The position numbers were made by a program, and so were the translations under genes. The notes below the pieces were generated by a model. That model was given only the letters and a program-made list of their open reading frames with translations. It made no database searches and was not told where the DNA came from. From contig NC_091665.1 in the NCBI RefSeq assembly GCF_042453785.1, positions 23,527,501 to 23,591,500 of the forward strand: a DNA stretch of 64,000 nucleotides, written 5' to 3'. Shown piece after piece: positions 35,667 to 47,833 of this stretch; position 1 is the stretch's first letter; each line of letters starts with the position of its first letter. This DNA is from Malus domestica. Its lineage: Eukaryota > Streptophyta > Magnoliopsida > Rosales > Rosaceae.

Positions 35667-36590
35667 ATTTTTTTTTTTTTATAAAAGAACCATCCTTTTT
35701 ATTAAAAGAAAGCCTTCTTTAATTATTTTATATAAATAAATTTTAATATTATAAAATTTAATTTCATTAAATAATCAAGTTAGTTTTACTTTAAATTCGA
35801 GTGAACTAGCTTATATAACATCATTTCTACTCCGATCTAAATGGTTTAGTATACAATTTTAACATAAATCTAATTCTATTTTCTTGTCAATCCAATTTAT
35901 CCTCAAGCTGATTATGAATTAGTAAACGAGCCAAATAGTATTAACATAGGTGCATGCATATCTCATTTTTAGCATTTTTTTTTTCTGGTAAATATATATG
36001 TATGCATGCATTCTGATTATATGTCTTTATTTTTCCCGATTATCCTAGTTAGGTAAACAAACGTGCACAATAGCAATAGCATCCCATTGAATCCCGGATT
36101 CCTTATGTTTGGGTCGGCAAGAATCAGTAGGCCAACCCAGCTTTTTCGTACCTGCAGCAAGCATGAATTTATGGGTAGGTAATGACGGTGAGAACCTGGT
36201 GACCAATGCAATTTCAAGACATCAGTTTAATTTGTTTTTGGGTGTTTTTCCAAAGAAGGTATACATACCTTGAATTTCAAGACATTTGTTTTGGTGGAAA
36301 TCTCAGAGACTCAGACACTCTAACTGGTCAAAGAGGTTGGCCCACTTGATTACTAGTTGGCCCCATCATGAAGAACTTGCACTTTTGAAACATAAAACCA
36401 AAGGAAACAAAAATATAACTTGCACCCCAAACACAAACAGCAGGTTAGGAGAGCAATTTGAACAAAAGGAATTTATCCCTTGTATCCTCTCGCATTATTT
36501 AACCCTTTGCAAGCCCAAAGATATCCCACAGAAACCCAACACCTTCCTCAATTAGACATCGATTTCTTCTTCTTCGCTAAGAAAAAGAAA
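35667..36590. other. upstream region of the unit A dirigent gene
   Basis: It matches 51600-51870 and then 53240-53510 and 54180-54720 upstream of the unit B paralogue, including CCGATTATCCTAGTTAGGTA and GTGGAAATCTCAGA. Unit B has about 1.4 kb and 0.65 kb of extra sequence between these blocks. No gene lies here. Confidence 0.7.
36494..36502 (+). promoter_or_regulatory. candidate TATA element of the unit A dirigent gene
   Basis: ATTATTTAA lies about 90 bases before the ATG, in the sequence CTCTCGCATTATTTAACC. The same block is kept before the unit B paralogue at 54630-54638. It is AT-rich context, so only a candidate. Confidence 0.4.
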
Positions 36591-37172
36591 ATGGCAAACG
36601 CAGCCGTGACTGTGATGCTCGTGCTCATCATCGCCGTCGTCGCTGCAACCACCGAAGGAGCTCAAAGCAGCTCCACACAACCCAAGTGGGCCAAGAAGCT
36701 CAAGACAAGGAAGAAAATGACGTCGTCAGAGACAGTGACCAACCTCCAATTCTACTTCCACGACACAGTCAGTGGGGAGAACCCAAGTGCCGTCCGTATA
36801 GCCCAAGCCACAGACACCAACAAGTCCCTCACCCTTTTCGGAGCTCTGCTCATGGTGGATGACCCGCTAACCGAAACGCCTGACCCGAATTCCAAGCTCG
36901 TGGGCCGGGCGCAGGGGATGTACGGGTCATCCGGGCAGCAAGAGTTTGGGCTTACTATGGCCATGTGCTTCGCGTTCTGTGATGGCATTTACGATGGGAG
37001 CTCGATTAGTATTTTCGGTAAGAACCCGGCTCTGAATCTGGTTCGGGAGATGCCGGTTGTGGCCGGAACTGGCATTTTCCAGTTCGCCCGGGGTTATGCA
37101 ATTGCCCGGACGCATTGGTTTAATATTATGGGCGATGCAATTGTTGAATACAATGTCACTGTTATTCACTAG
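36591..37172 (+). CDS. dirigent protein, secreted, intronless (unit A)
   Basis: 193 residues. The ATG at 36591 was chosen because it follows an A-rich leader and begins a clear signal peptide (MANAAVTVMLVLIIAVVAAT). Dirigent landmarks are NLQFYFHDTVSG (51-62), DDPL (90-93), GRAQGMYGSS (105-114), MAMCFAFCDG, SISIFGKNP and REMPVVAGTGIFQFARGYA (152-170). Dirigent proteins are extracellular beta-barrels that steer coupling of monolignol or related radicals or cyclisations, and the sequence looks closer to the b/d-type branch than to pinoresinol-forming members. Substrate cannot be read. Compared with 54724-55302, the NGS glycosylation site at the barrel loop is lost (D135) and an NKS site is present at N77. 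A lysine-rich stretch (KKLKTRKK) follows the signal peptide. Confidence 0.92.
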   Translation: MANAAVTVMLVLIIAVVAATTEGAQSSSTQPKWAKKLKTRKKMTSSETVTNLQFYFHDTVSGENPSAVRIAQATDTNKSLTLFGALLMVDDPLTETPDPNSKLVGRAQGMYGSSGQQEFGLTMAMCFAFCDGIYDGSSISIFGKNPALNLVREMPVVAGTGIFQFARGYAIARTHWFNIMGDAIVEYNVTVIH

Positions 37173-38034
37173 AGTTTAAACTTTGAATACTAATTTCTGG
37201 TTTGCTTGATTGTTGAGGGTGATGACTATTTTCTTGGATTCTATCTCACGAGATCTTTGTTTTAGGTGATCGGTTTACTAATTTTATTATGATATGTATG
37301 TTGTGCATTAGGCATAATGAGAGTAATTATCCCTAATAATCTTTTTTCTATCTCCCTAATTTGATGCCATTTTATTTGGGTTGGTAGCCTAAATTCTAGA
37401 TTGCAAAATTGGCACCAAAGTCTACAACATTAGTGCTGATATATAATTACGTGCGTGCATGCATGCTCAAGTCCCTTACTTCTGATTTAGCTTCTTTTAT
37501 GGTTGCTAATATACATCAGGAACTCTAACTTGGGGAAATAAACATGTGCAGATACGATCCTACATTCCTATTCAAATCTCGGACTCCTAAGTCTGAGTAA
37601 GTACCGATGGTGTTATATCAAGATGTTATAATATGAGTGATTGACGAGTTTAATTATATGTGTTATAAACATAAATGGACTATAATTTAACAGAAAAAAA
37701 AAAACGTGAATAGACTATAACACCATGCGGTATGATGGACACACCCTAGTAAATCCTTACCAACATGAAATTATCTATCCGGATTCATTCTTAATGAAAA
37801 TAAGAAAAAAAAAGGGAAAATATCCATTACAAAATAATATAATGATGATTATATCGGTATGATTAAGTAGAATGAACCTATCCAAATGTTCTCCTCTAAA
37901 TATTTTAGCACAAAATATAGCTTTACCTTATTAGCTATTATTACTTTATAAGACTAATTTATTAGCTATATAAAACAACGTCTTTGGTCCTTAACCCCAC
38001 CAGTTCCTCGCACAACAAAACAAGAGTTAAAAAT
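37173..38034. other. spacer between dirigent genes
   Basis: Bases 37190-37450 match the 3' flank of the unit B gene (55400-55670), so the duplication extends to about 37450. The remainder is AT-rich promoter DNA of the next gene. TATATAAAA at 37967-37975, 60 bases before the next ATG, is a good TATA box. Confidence 0.65.
37967..37975 (+). promoter_or_regulatory. TATA box of dirigent gene 38035
   Basis: TATATAAAA is 60 bases upstream of the ATG, a usual distance for a plant promoter with a short leader. Confidence 0.65.
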
Positions 38035-38607
38035 ATGGAACGCGGTAGTTTGGTTCTTGGATTGGCCTTGACTCTCCTAACCGTCGCGGTCACACCAACA
38101 CATTGCAGCTACCATTCCCACACACTTCCAAATGTCCATCAAGAAGAAAAGGTCACGCGCCTCCACTTCTACCTCTTCGACATCATCAGCGGCGACAAAC
38201 CTAGTGCTGTAGAAGTCGCACGTCCATACAGCACGACGAATGACAGTTCCCCCACGCCGTTCGGCAGCGTGTGGGCCATCGACGACCCTCTACGAGAGGG
38301 CCCTGAGGCCACTTCCAAAGTTATTGGGAACGCTCAAGGGCTCTACGTGTCGTCAGTCCAGGATGAGAGCAGGCTGGGGCTTGTAATGTACGTTGATTTC
38401 GGTTTTACTGAGGGTAAGTTTAAGGGGAGCTCATTCAGCGTGTTTTCGAGAAATCCGGTGACGGAGACGAATCGGGAGTTGGCCGTTGTGGGAGGGAGAG
38501 GGAGGTTTAGAATGGCGAGAGGGTTTGCGAAGCTGAAAACTAGTTATTTAAATGTTACCAATGGTGATGCCATTATTGAGTATAAGGTCACTCTCATCCA
38601 CTATTGA
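38035..38607 (+). CDS. dirigent protein, secreted, intronless (unit B, first type)
   Basis: 190 residues from ATG 38035, chosen because it opens a signal peptide ending THCS; an in-frame extension to 37984 has no ATG and covers the TATA region. Landmarks are RLHFYLFDIISG, DDPLREGPE, GNAQGLYVSS, FGFTEGKFKGSS, FSRNPVTETNRELAVVGG, RMARGFAK and IEYKVTLIHY. FDI replaces the usual HD in the first strand, and NRELAVVGG replaces the usual REMPVVGG. Sites for N-glycosylation are NDS (about residue 69) and NVT. It is clearly a different dirigent type from 36591 and 54724. Its relatives here are the pseudogenes at 9780-10080 and 708-1133, so it is the only intact local copy. Confidence 0.92.
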   Translation: MERGSLVLGLALTLLTVAVTPTHCSYHSHTLPNVHQEEKVTRLHFYLFDIISGDKPSAVEVARPYSTTNDSSPTPFGSVWAIDDPLREGPEATSKVIGNAQGLYVSSVQDESRLGLVMYVDFGFTEGKFKGSSFSVFSRNPVTETNRELAVVGGRGRFRMARGFAKLKTSYLNVTNGDAIIEYKVTLIHY

Positions 38608-41457
38608 ATATTGAGCAATATTGATTGATTCATGGTTATAATATCGTGCAATTGTAATGAAGGTGGCTTTAATGGAATAATTAAATTAAAATAAATCTGT
38701 TTATATTCAATTTTTTTGCCGATGTATAAATAGCAGAATACCATGTACAAAATAGCTCATACTCCAAAAATTGGAGCCAAGTCTACCATTATATTTGGAC
38801 AACATACGGTAACATTTTTGTAACTAATATTAATTCATTAACGTTTTGTAATATATATATATATATATATATGTATTTTTCAAGACGGAATAATTACTGT
38901 GAAATGTGAATCCTGATCGACCAGAGATTTTTTGTCGTTCGATCGGCTGCTATGTGCTGATATACCAACATTCAAATTGCAGAATCATTCATATATATGT
39001 TTTCAGTGTTGGAAAATTTAATACTATTATTATTATATTAAATTTATTAATTGAATGAAAATTAGAAGTGATATCTTTTGGTAGAAAGATGTGTCTATTC
39101 TAACGAAAGAGTTGCAACTTTTGACTCTTCATGAATAATCACATGCTTTCTAAAGAGGTATCTCAAATTCTATAAACAGGGAATCCCCTATAGTCATTAA
39201 ATAATTTTTCATTGTTTACATAATTATTGGAGAGTCTCACCGAGTCCATATATATGAAAGAGTTTTCAACACAATCGTGGTTCATGGAGCCTTGTGATTT
39301 GGAGTGCTACTATTACAAGGACGTGGTCGTTGTATCTTGAGAGACAAGCGCCGATCAACCATGAGCACCATAGTAGGGCGTAAACTTATCTCAAGATTGT
39401 TAGAAAAATTAGGTCTAATACTATCCCATTAAAAATATCCTGCAATACCTCACTTGTTATTTCCAAGAATGGGAATCATTAAAAGCCAAGTTTATCCTAA
39501 ACACGCTGCGGATAACACTGTTTCATAATAGGACATGGGTAGGAGATTATCTCCGCATTGCTCCCATTGAATCATCAACAATTCGGTTGTCCCCTTGAAC
39601 ATAGATCTTGGGATCTCCAATGAGCTAGGTTGGGTTGCCATTATGGCTATTTTTAAGACGTAGGCTTTTAACTCATTCCCCTTGATAATACAACTTACTC
39701 TCTAGTCAAACCTTTAATTAATTGGATCCATTAGGTCGGTGACTATCACTTATAGTGTAGACTTCCATTTATAAAATTATATTTCATTCAAGAGTAGTTG
39801 TTTTCCAACGTAATTCCTCCAAACATGCGTTCGGACTTGATAAGTAATTTGCCAACACTTGAGTAAACTCCCCCATATTTCAAGTAATATTTGTAAGAAG
39901 GTCTCCAACCTTGCCATACCTTAAACAATTACTCATTACAAGTTTATGGTTTGATTGCTCTGTTTGTTTGAGAACAATATTCTATCATGTATGTTTCTGC
40001 GTGCATTTTCTTTTTCATGATAGAATCTTTTGGTTTGTAGTTTTACATAAAGAAGTACATATGTTAACTGCTTCCAAATGTAGTGCAAGTTAATTTGATT
40101 CAAAAGATGCCAACCTGTAACCTTTCACCATTATTTTGTTCGTTTTGTCTTATGCCTTGTGTAGATGGTATAGTTATAGTTAATTGAACTAAATAACCGT
40201 TATAGATTTATTGGTTTATTTGCTATATTTGATTAACAAAGGTTGGTTTGAGAAACTGAATTTATTTCTTTGTAACAATCATTCATATATGTATATGTGT
40301 GTGTGTATATATATATATTCTATTTTAATAGTTACGCATGAAAGGGCTTATGTATTTATTGAAAAGTTGCATCGTTTTAGTTGCATGCATGTCACCATTT
40401 ATTTGACAATTTTGCTATATATAATACTGATAACATAATTGTCTTCTTTTAAGAATTGAATGTTTCTTGGCATATACACTGTGAGTTTATTCTCGTTAGT
40501 TTCTGATTTAGGTGAGAAATAAATATATATTTTTGTGGATTGTATCCAACAGTGTAAATCTGGGTCTGTGTCAAACATGTTATCTCATAATTGAAAAGGA
40601 TTTGATACGGATATGTCTCAGAAGATGCATAACTGCAAAAACACAACCTTTCTTGTTTTAAACAAATGAACAGACATGGCTATCCAAACATCATTGTGAT
40701 ATATGATATGTCACTGCGAAGTGAGTTTCAATTTGACATTCTGTTGTGACAATAAAAATGACATTTTAAGTCAAAACACTTGGTCTTTGGAAAGGAAAAG
40801 ACTAGACACTAAAATGTGAGATTTTTGAAAAAATTATTAGACATGATGATGCTTATTAAGTAAGCATATGAATGGTCATGCATGTTAGTCCTAATAAGGA
40901 AAAAGTGTCTAACACTTGCCTCAATCGTGGTTCATTGAGTCCATATGAGAGTTTTCAACACAATTGTGGTTCATGGAGACTTGTGATTCGGAGTGCTACT
41001 ATTACAAGGACGTGGTCGTTGTATCTTAAGAGACAAGCGCATATCAACCATGAGCACCGTAGTGAGGCGTAAACTTGTCTTAAGGATAACGTGTCTAACA
41101 CTTGCCTCAATCGAATTTTCAGATTTTCTAATCCATTATGTCATGTTCATTTAACATTGGTTACTCATGTGCATACATTAATTTTGATATATAATTGTAT
41201 GAATTATTTCTTAATTTTTATGTGATTTAATATAACAATTAAACCTAATTTTTCTAACATTCTAAGCTATAGAAAATTTCTTTTATCATATTGATGCCTA
41301 CCTTGAATGCGTGGTCAGAGACTGAGAATCACAATGTGACAATATAAACATTTGTCAGGCAGTGACTACTTCATGTATCAAAAAATTGAATTTTTTTTTT
41401 AATATCAACCTACCAAAATATACCATTAATTTTATCAGACCAAAAAAAAAAAAGAAT
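38608..41457. other. 3' flank of dirigent gene with remnant repeats
   Basis: Bases 38680-38790 are shared with unit A (10140 and 16112 onward). From about 39007 to 41259 lies an insert absent from unit A (see the repeats). 41270-41400 again resembles unit A at about 16510-16570. No gene is seen. Confidence 0.55.
39007..41259. repeat. possible degenerate LTR-type insert with direct and inverted repeats
   Basis: A 135-bp segment at 39261-39395 recurs directly at 40950-41085 (ACAAGGACGTGGTCGTTGTA, GACAAGCGC, GGCGTAAACTT). TGTTAGAAAAATTAGGTCTAA at 39399 faces its complement ending at 41259. The left edge reads TGTTGGAAAATTTAA and a TATA-like CTATAAACAGGG occurs at about 39171. This suggests LTR ends of a decayed non-autonomous element. 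The flanking pentamers (TTCAG, TTCTA) match only partly. Confidence 0.5.
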
Positions 41458-41725
41458 TGTTGTAGGCCTATTTGATTGAACGATTTACGGTTTAAAGAGA
41501 GAGGGGGCCAGCTACACTTAGAGAGAAGAGAGATTGATTTAATTGTGAGGTGTGTTTGATTGACCCTATTGTGTCTTTATTTATAGTAGTATGATAGGTA
41601 AAAACTTTTCCCTTTAGGATTGCAACATTTAATAGGTAATCAACTCCTAATAGGAATATAAGATACATTCTCATATCTACTAGGATTTACACAATCACAT
41701 TCCAATTCTAAATATGACTGCAACA
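41458..41725 (-). repeat. 3' LTR of the Copia element
   Basis: 268 bp, with TGTTG...CAACA ends on both strands. It shares nearly all positions with 50527-50794. Confidence 0.92.
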
Positions 41726-42447
41726 CTCCCCCTTGAGTGTGTAAATACTCAACAAACCATCGCATCAGATCTTCAGTAGACAATGTAGAATAGTTGATGA
41801 AGTCATCGGCACAACGGGTGATCGCGAGTCTCAAATTTAAGTGAAGTATGCATTTATAGTAAAACTCACAAAAACCTTGCTATGGTAAAACCCAAGGCAT
41901 GGGGAAAACCCATAGACTAAGGAGAAAAGTGAGAAGTATGCATAATGTCTAATACAAACGTCAAATATGACGAAAGTAGTGAACTCAACGGAGTATGATC
42001 ATCCTAGGATGGGTGCCTCATTAAAACCTAGTTAGGTAGCAAAAACCCAGTAGGAAAAATGCTCATAATTGTTGGAAAAAGAGTACATTAAGATCATGTG
42101 AGTATACTTCTAAATACTCCCCCTGAGTTAGATATAACTTTTGAATAAGAGAACTACAAGTGATTCAACTCAGATAATTTACACATATCGATTCCTTGGA
42201 TGAGCTTCTGAAATGTAGACTTGGGCAATGATTTGGTGAAGAGATCGGTCAGGTTGTCCTGGGAACGGATTTGCTTGACTTCAATGTTCTAATACTGTTA
42301 TTGTTGGTGTGGGTAAAAGAACTTTGACGCTATGTGCTTGGTGTTGTCTCCCTTGATGTATCCCTTCTTCAACTACTCGATACATGCCGCATTGTCTTCA
42401 AAGATTGTCGTAGGAAGGTCAATGACTGATGTAAGACCACTAGTGCT

Positions 42448-43873
42448 TCAAATATGTCTTATAACTTCTCTCAACCAGAAGCATCCACGCGATGCTTCAT
42501 GCAAGGCGAGAATCTTAACATGGTTAGACGAAGTCGCAACTAGCGTTTGCTTGGTAAACCTCCAAGATATAGTGGTGTCTCCAACAGTAAAGACATAGCT
42601 CGTTTCAGAACGTGATATATGTGGGTAAGACATATATTCAGCATTTGCGTAACCAATAAGGCAAGAATCAATCTAAGGACTATAAGCGGTGGCAACATTT
42701 GGAGATTCGCGGGTATAGAACAAGCCCAAATCCGTTGTACCTTTGAGGTAGTGAAAAATGTCTTTAACACCATTCCAATGTTTATTTGTGGGTGCATTGT
42801 TGTATCTTGCCAAAATATTAATAATGAATGAGATGTCGGGTTTAGTACACTGAGCCAAGTACAATAAAGTCTCAATTACACTTAGATAAGGAACTTCAGG
42901 TTCCACAATCTCTTCCTCATCCTCCTTTGGACGGAAGGGATCTCGTTTAGAATTTAGAGTTCGAACAACCATGGGTGTACTCGAAGGCTTCGCTTTATCC
43001 TCATTAAAATGACTCAACAACTTTTCGATGTAATTTGATTGATGTACTAGATCAGAACAATGCTCAATCTCTAGGCCGAGACAATATCGAGTTTTCCCAA
43101 GATCCTTCATCTCAAATTCTGATTTCAAGTGTGCAACAATTTCCTCAAGCTCTGCAGGAGTCCCAATGAGGTTCATGTCATTGACATAAAATGCAACGAT
43201 TGCAAATCTAGAATGTGACTTCTTTATGAAAACACAGCCGGCATAATTTGTTGTTCACATAACCCTCACTTGTCAAATATTCACTCAGACGGTTATACCA
43301 CATCCGCCCAAATTGTTTCAACCCGTAGAGTGACATCCTCAACCTAATTGAGAGAGTGTTTCATGGTCTAGAACTATTTGAACCAGTCAATAGAAGTCCT
43401 TCTGGAACTTTCATGTAAATTTCCGTATCTAGATCCCCATAAAGATACAATGTTACCACGTCCATAAGTTGCATATTCAGTTTTTCAGAAACTACCAAAC
43501 TGATTAGGTAGCGGAACATTATAACGTCCATTATGAGGGAATACGTCTCCTCGTAATCAATCCCAGGATGCTGAGACAAGCCTTGCGTTACAAGGCGTGC
43601 TTTGTATCACACTATTTCATTCTTCTCATTATGCTTCCTCATGAAAATCCACTTGTAGCCAACAGGCTTCATGCGTTGTGGTGTAGGAACGATAGGTCCA
43701 AACACTTTACGTTTCGCGAGCGAATCGAGTTCGACTTGGATTGCTTGTTTCCAGTTTGACCAATCGGTTATACGTCGACATTCATTGACGAAACGTGGTT
43801 CGATGTCATCGCTAAGAATGATGTTAGTAGCTACTGAGTACGCGAATGCATCGTCGACGATCATCTCATTCAT
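42448..43873 (-). pseudogene. Copia reverse transcriptase and RNase H remnant
   Basis: In minus-strand order: WKQAIQVELDSLAKRKVFGP and GYKWIFMRKHN (43607-43873), GLSQHPGIDYEETYS and DVVTLYLYGDLDTEIYMKVP (43361-43579), MKDLGKTRYCLGLEIEH and VPYLSVIETLLYLAQCTKPD (42673-43176), and RNase H (42448-42633). The segment that should hold the YVDD box is broken by frameshifts between 43180 and 43360. It is inactive. Confidence 0.88.
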
Positions 43874-44302
43874 ATTTCAAACCTCATCCAGTACTGGGTA
43901 GTGGATCGAAATCTAGCAATTCTCGAAAGGCTGACATGTTTCGTCTGAAGCATCACCGTAATCTAGAATATCCTCATGCGTTGGAACGGATGAGTGAGCG
44001 ATGGTCGGATTCAAACTAGGGTCACTAGTTGATGCTATTTTCCTCTTCCGGGGTTGTGAATCCTTTGAACCAAAGGGTCTGCCACGCTTCAGGGTCGGAG
44101 TAGATGATTGGCTAGCCACCAATGTACCTTGCCGCGTGGAGGGTGTGGCCTCCCCACCTTCGGGGACAATCCGGCTTTCCCAGGCGGGTTGTTGACGTAA
44201 GCGGGGTACATCTATCCTTGTAGGTGTGTTTGCAGTAGGTATATGTGATCTTGTTACCTTTGCTAGATCATTAAAAGCATCTGACATACTTTAAGCAATG
44301 CT

Positions 44303-45565
44303 CTAAAAATTTATAATTTGTCGCACCTCAGTTTCAGACTGGGCAGTGGAGGGATCTAAATGAAACATAGTAGGAGCATACCATGACAATTCACAGTGTT
44401 CTACGGGAACGTTAGTATGCTTATCTCCCCCTATTGATGAGAAAACTGTCTTATCAAAGTGACAATCCGCAAAACGTGTGTTAAATAGATCTTCTGTCAA
44501 GGGTTCTAAGTATCGAACAATTGATGGCGAATCATAACCGACATAGATTCCCATTTTTCTCTGAGGACCCATTTTGGTACGTAGCGGCGGCGTTATTGGC
44601 ACATAAATGGTGCACCCAAACACCCTTAAATGCGAGACGTTAGACTCGTATCCAATGACCAACTGTAACGGTGGGCCTCAAAAGGACCAACATAGCTGCA
44701 TGCATTATTGTATATCCCCAGGCAGATACCGGCAATTTGGTTCTCATAACCAAAGTCTGAGCGATCAATTAAAGGCGCTTTATGAAAGATTCTACCAAGC
44801 CGTTTTGGGTGTGAACATGGGGTACATGATGTTTCACATCAATCCGTACTGACATGCAATAATCATCAAAAGTCTGTGATGTAAACTCTTCAGCGTTATC
44901 CAATCGAATCGACTTAATTGGATAATCAGGGTGGTGAGCCCTTAGCTTAATGATTTGAGCTAAGAGTTTAGCAAACACGGCGTTACATATGGACAATAGG
45001 CAAACATGTGACCATTGTGTCGATGCATCAACCAACACCATAAAGTATCTAAATGGTTCGCAGGTTGGTTAGATACGTCCATAAATGTTCCCTTGAATCA
45101 TCTGAAGAAATTTAGGGGGGTTGTGAATAATCTTTGTATGGGAGGATTGAGTATTCAACTTCCTTAAAGAACACGCTTTGCATGGCGGAACTCTGACATA
45201 GGGATGTAACTTATGCCCCGTGAAGATTTGAGGATATAGCGCATCAACACATCCAGGATGTCCTAAACGGTCATGCCAAAGCAACAAAGTGTCCTGGAAC
45301 TCAGGCATAGGGCCGGCCACACTGTGGGCTTCTATGCCGTGAATGGTTATGATGTACAACCTACTCAGCAGACGTTCCAACTTCTCGTGAATATGCTTTT
45401 GGCCATATTCATATGAAGTGATACAAAGAATCCAGAACAATTATCTTCAGTGGTTTCAATATGATATTGATTATCTCGAATATCTCTAAAATTCATCAAC
45501 GTTCTTCCGAAACGTGGAGAATAGAATGCCTCCTTAATGGTGAAAATTGTACCATTAGACAACAT
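44303..45565 (-). pseudogene. Copia integrase remnant
   Basis: The GAG-pre-integrase zinc region is visible at 45069-45440 (WHDRLGHPG, then CKACSL). The catalytic core at 44769-45041 has DNAEEFTS and NGLVESF, and a C-terminal part lies at 44303-44662 (LRVFGCTIYVP, MGIYVGYDS). Frameshifts and stops fall between these blocks, for example at about 44680-44770 and 45055. Confidence 0.87.
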
Positions 45566-45899
45566 GATACGTGCCTTTATTGGGTATTAAGTTAGTAAAA
45601 TAGTGTCATTCACGCAAGATGGTGCGCATGCTTGCACTATCTGCCATACAACTAACTTCCCTACTAGACATACCTAGAAATAAATTGATTGAATTGGTCA
45701 CATTTACAAAATATAATTCCATTCATGTAATTAAGTAATTCGAGAAAATAATATCCATTTAAATAACCATCCATAATTCAAAACAAACCAAAACCAAACA
45801 AATTATTCCAAATACTTAGAAAAATTGTTCAAAATTAAACCATAAATTTAGAAAATAGGGGGTAGGGGCCGACCATTCCTAGTGGGTTCGGCCACTAGG

Positions 45900-46922
45900 G
45901 GTAAAACCTTAAAAACATGGCTAATTTATTCATCCATAGGTGCTGACGTCTTCTGAAAATCCGATATCTCCATTGATATAGTTGCATCTTCCGAATGATC
46001 CACATGTGCAAAGTTAGACTCACGACGAGAATGATACTTGGCAATAGCCTCAGGGGAAGCTCGGCATACACATGACCAATGATCCATTGATCCAAAGTGA
46101 TAGCACATGTCCAGTTTAGTAGAATCAGGCTGAACGGGATCTTTGCCTTTGTTCTTGAAGTTTAAAGCCTTAGGGGCGAGTGATAGATGTTGCTGGGTCA
46201 CATTTCTTCCCTTAGGTACGGCACTCTGTTGATCTTGGGCCCATGGTTTGGTTTGTTGCCCATTACCACGGCCATGACGATGCTTTTGTCGTTTATGGCT
46301 GCTAAAATGGGTTGCATGCTTCAGGTGTGACGTTTGAGCCAGTTGGTCAAGCTTGATAATTCTTCATCAAAAGCTGGTTCAGTTTTTCAGCGAGAAGTAA
46401 AACAGAGATCAAATAAAAAAACTTATTGAATTTATGTGCCCTATATTGTTGCTGCATGACAATATTGGTGGCATGGAAAGTTGAATAGGTCTTCTCCAGG
46501 AGATCTGATTTGGTTAGTTCCACTTTGCAGAATTTCAATAGTGAACGAATTCTACAAACTTCAGAGTTGTATTCATTCACGAACTTAAAGTCCTGGAAGC
46601 GAATATGCTACCAGTTGTGTCTTGCTTCAGGCAAGTATATGTCTTTCTGATGATCAAAACGGTCAGCCAGAGCAAGCCAGAAAGTGCGTGGGTCCTCCTC
46701 AACTAGATACTCAGTCTGCAGTGCATCATGGATGTGTCTTCGAATGAAGATCATTGCAATAGCCTTCTGAGCTTCGTCAATAGGTTTGTCGGCGATAGGT
46801 GTCTCGATGGTGGCTCTAATGCCCTTTACAGTTAGATAGAGCTTCACGTCTTGAACCCACTTCAGATAGTTTCTTCCAGAGACTTATATATCAGAGAAAT
46901 CGAGCTTGTTCAAGTTCAACAT
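45900..46922 (-). pseudogene. Copia gag remnant
   Basis: It begins at ATG 46922 with MLNLNKLDF, meets a stop after a few codons, and continues with NYLKWVQDVKLYLTVKGI and the DALQTEYLVEEDPRTFWLAL segment. The distal part (45926-46201) has a degenerate zinc knuckle, CYHFGSMDHWSC. Several frame changes are present. Confidence 0.82.
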
Positions 46923-47828
46923 GTCCCTAAAACGAAGGGAAAAAATGTGATTAGTCATATGATAAGCCATAGACATATATCGTAGAACATACATATTCTA
47001 TAGACATGTATTGGTTTAATTTATGCATGAAAATATAGGTTTCATGTGGTATGTTTTGAATGAAAACTTTGGGTTTCAAATGCACTAAATTTGAAACTAT
47101 AGGTTCAATTCAGTTTTATGAACAATTAGTTCATAATGAGAGGTTCCTGTAAGAAACATAAAATGCAATATACTAATTTAAATATAATGGATTTGAGGTT
47201 CTTTGCGAACTCAAGTGTGAGAGCTTCGTTACTACGAAAGTATGTTACAATTCAAAGTATAAAGAATAAATTATTGAATCGTTAATGTCCAAAAGTGATA
47301 TTCAGGTCAATAATTTTGGATTCATTATCAGATTAATGGATTGCAGATCATTTTTAATTAATTCAATAAATCGAGCCATACATGGTCGATTGTAGAAGCA
47401 AAATAATATTAAAATAATATTATCGGGTCGAAAACATAGCCCCTAAAATAATTAGGCTCGGGTTGGGTGCCTTGAGTAATGGGCAGGGCACTAAAAGGAC
47501 CTCGGGAGTGGACTGTAGGCCACGGGGGGTGGGAGAAACCCCAACCGCAGCTGGGTTTCATGTCTGGGCCGATAGAGGGCACGGGTTAGGTCCAGAGAAA
47601 GCTAGGCCCAACCTTGTGGGGTGGTTGGTGCGGGCCGTGGGAAAAATCCCAGCCAACTGGGCTGGATTGGATGGCTACAGGTCAAGGCAACGATTGGGTT
47701 CGGGGCTTCAAGCCCTGCCGAGGTTAATTTCAGGCCGAGGCCTGGTTGTTGCTTCCACAGTGATGGTGTGGTGGATGTGCCGCACCATGTCCAATTCCTT
47801 TTTTTTCTTTTCGAAAATCCCCTAGGTT
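46923..47828. other. Copia untranslated leader, left part
   Basis: This is non-coding leader between the Copia gag and the nested insert. It continues at 50192-50526 beyond the insert. 47460-47825 is GC-rich and open in two frames, but neither shows protein character. Confidence 0.55.
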
Positions 47829-47833
47829 TTAAG

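Noticed and set aside
37984..38034. Upstream in-frame extension of the dirigent gene
   Set aside because: It has no ATG, lies just 3' of the TATA box and would mask the signal peptide; 38035 is the better start.
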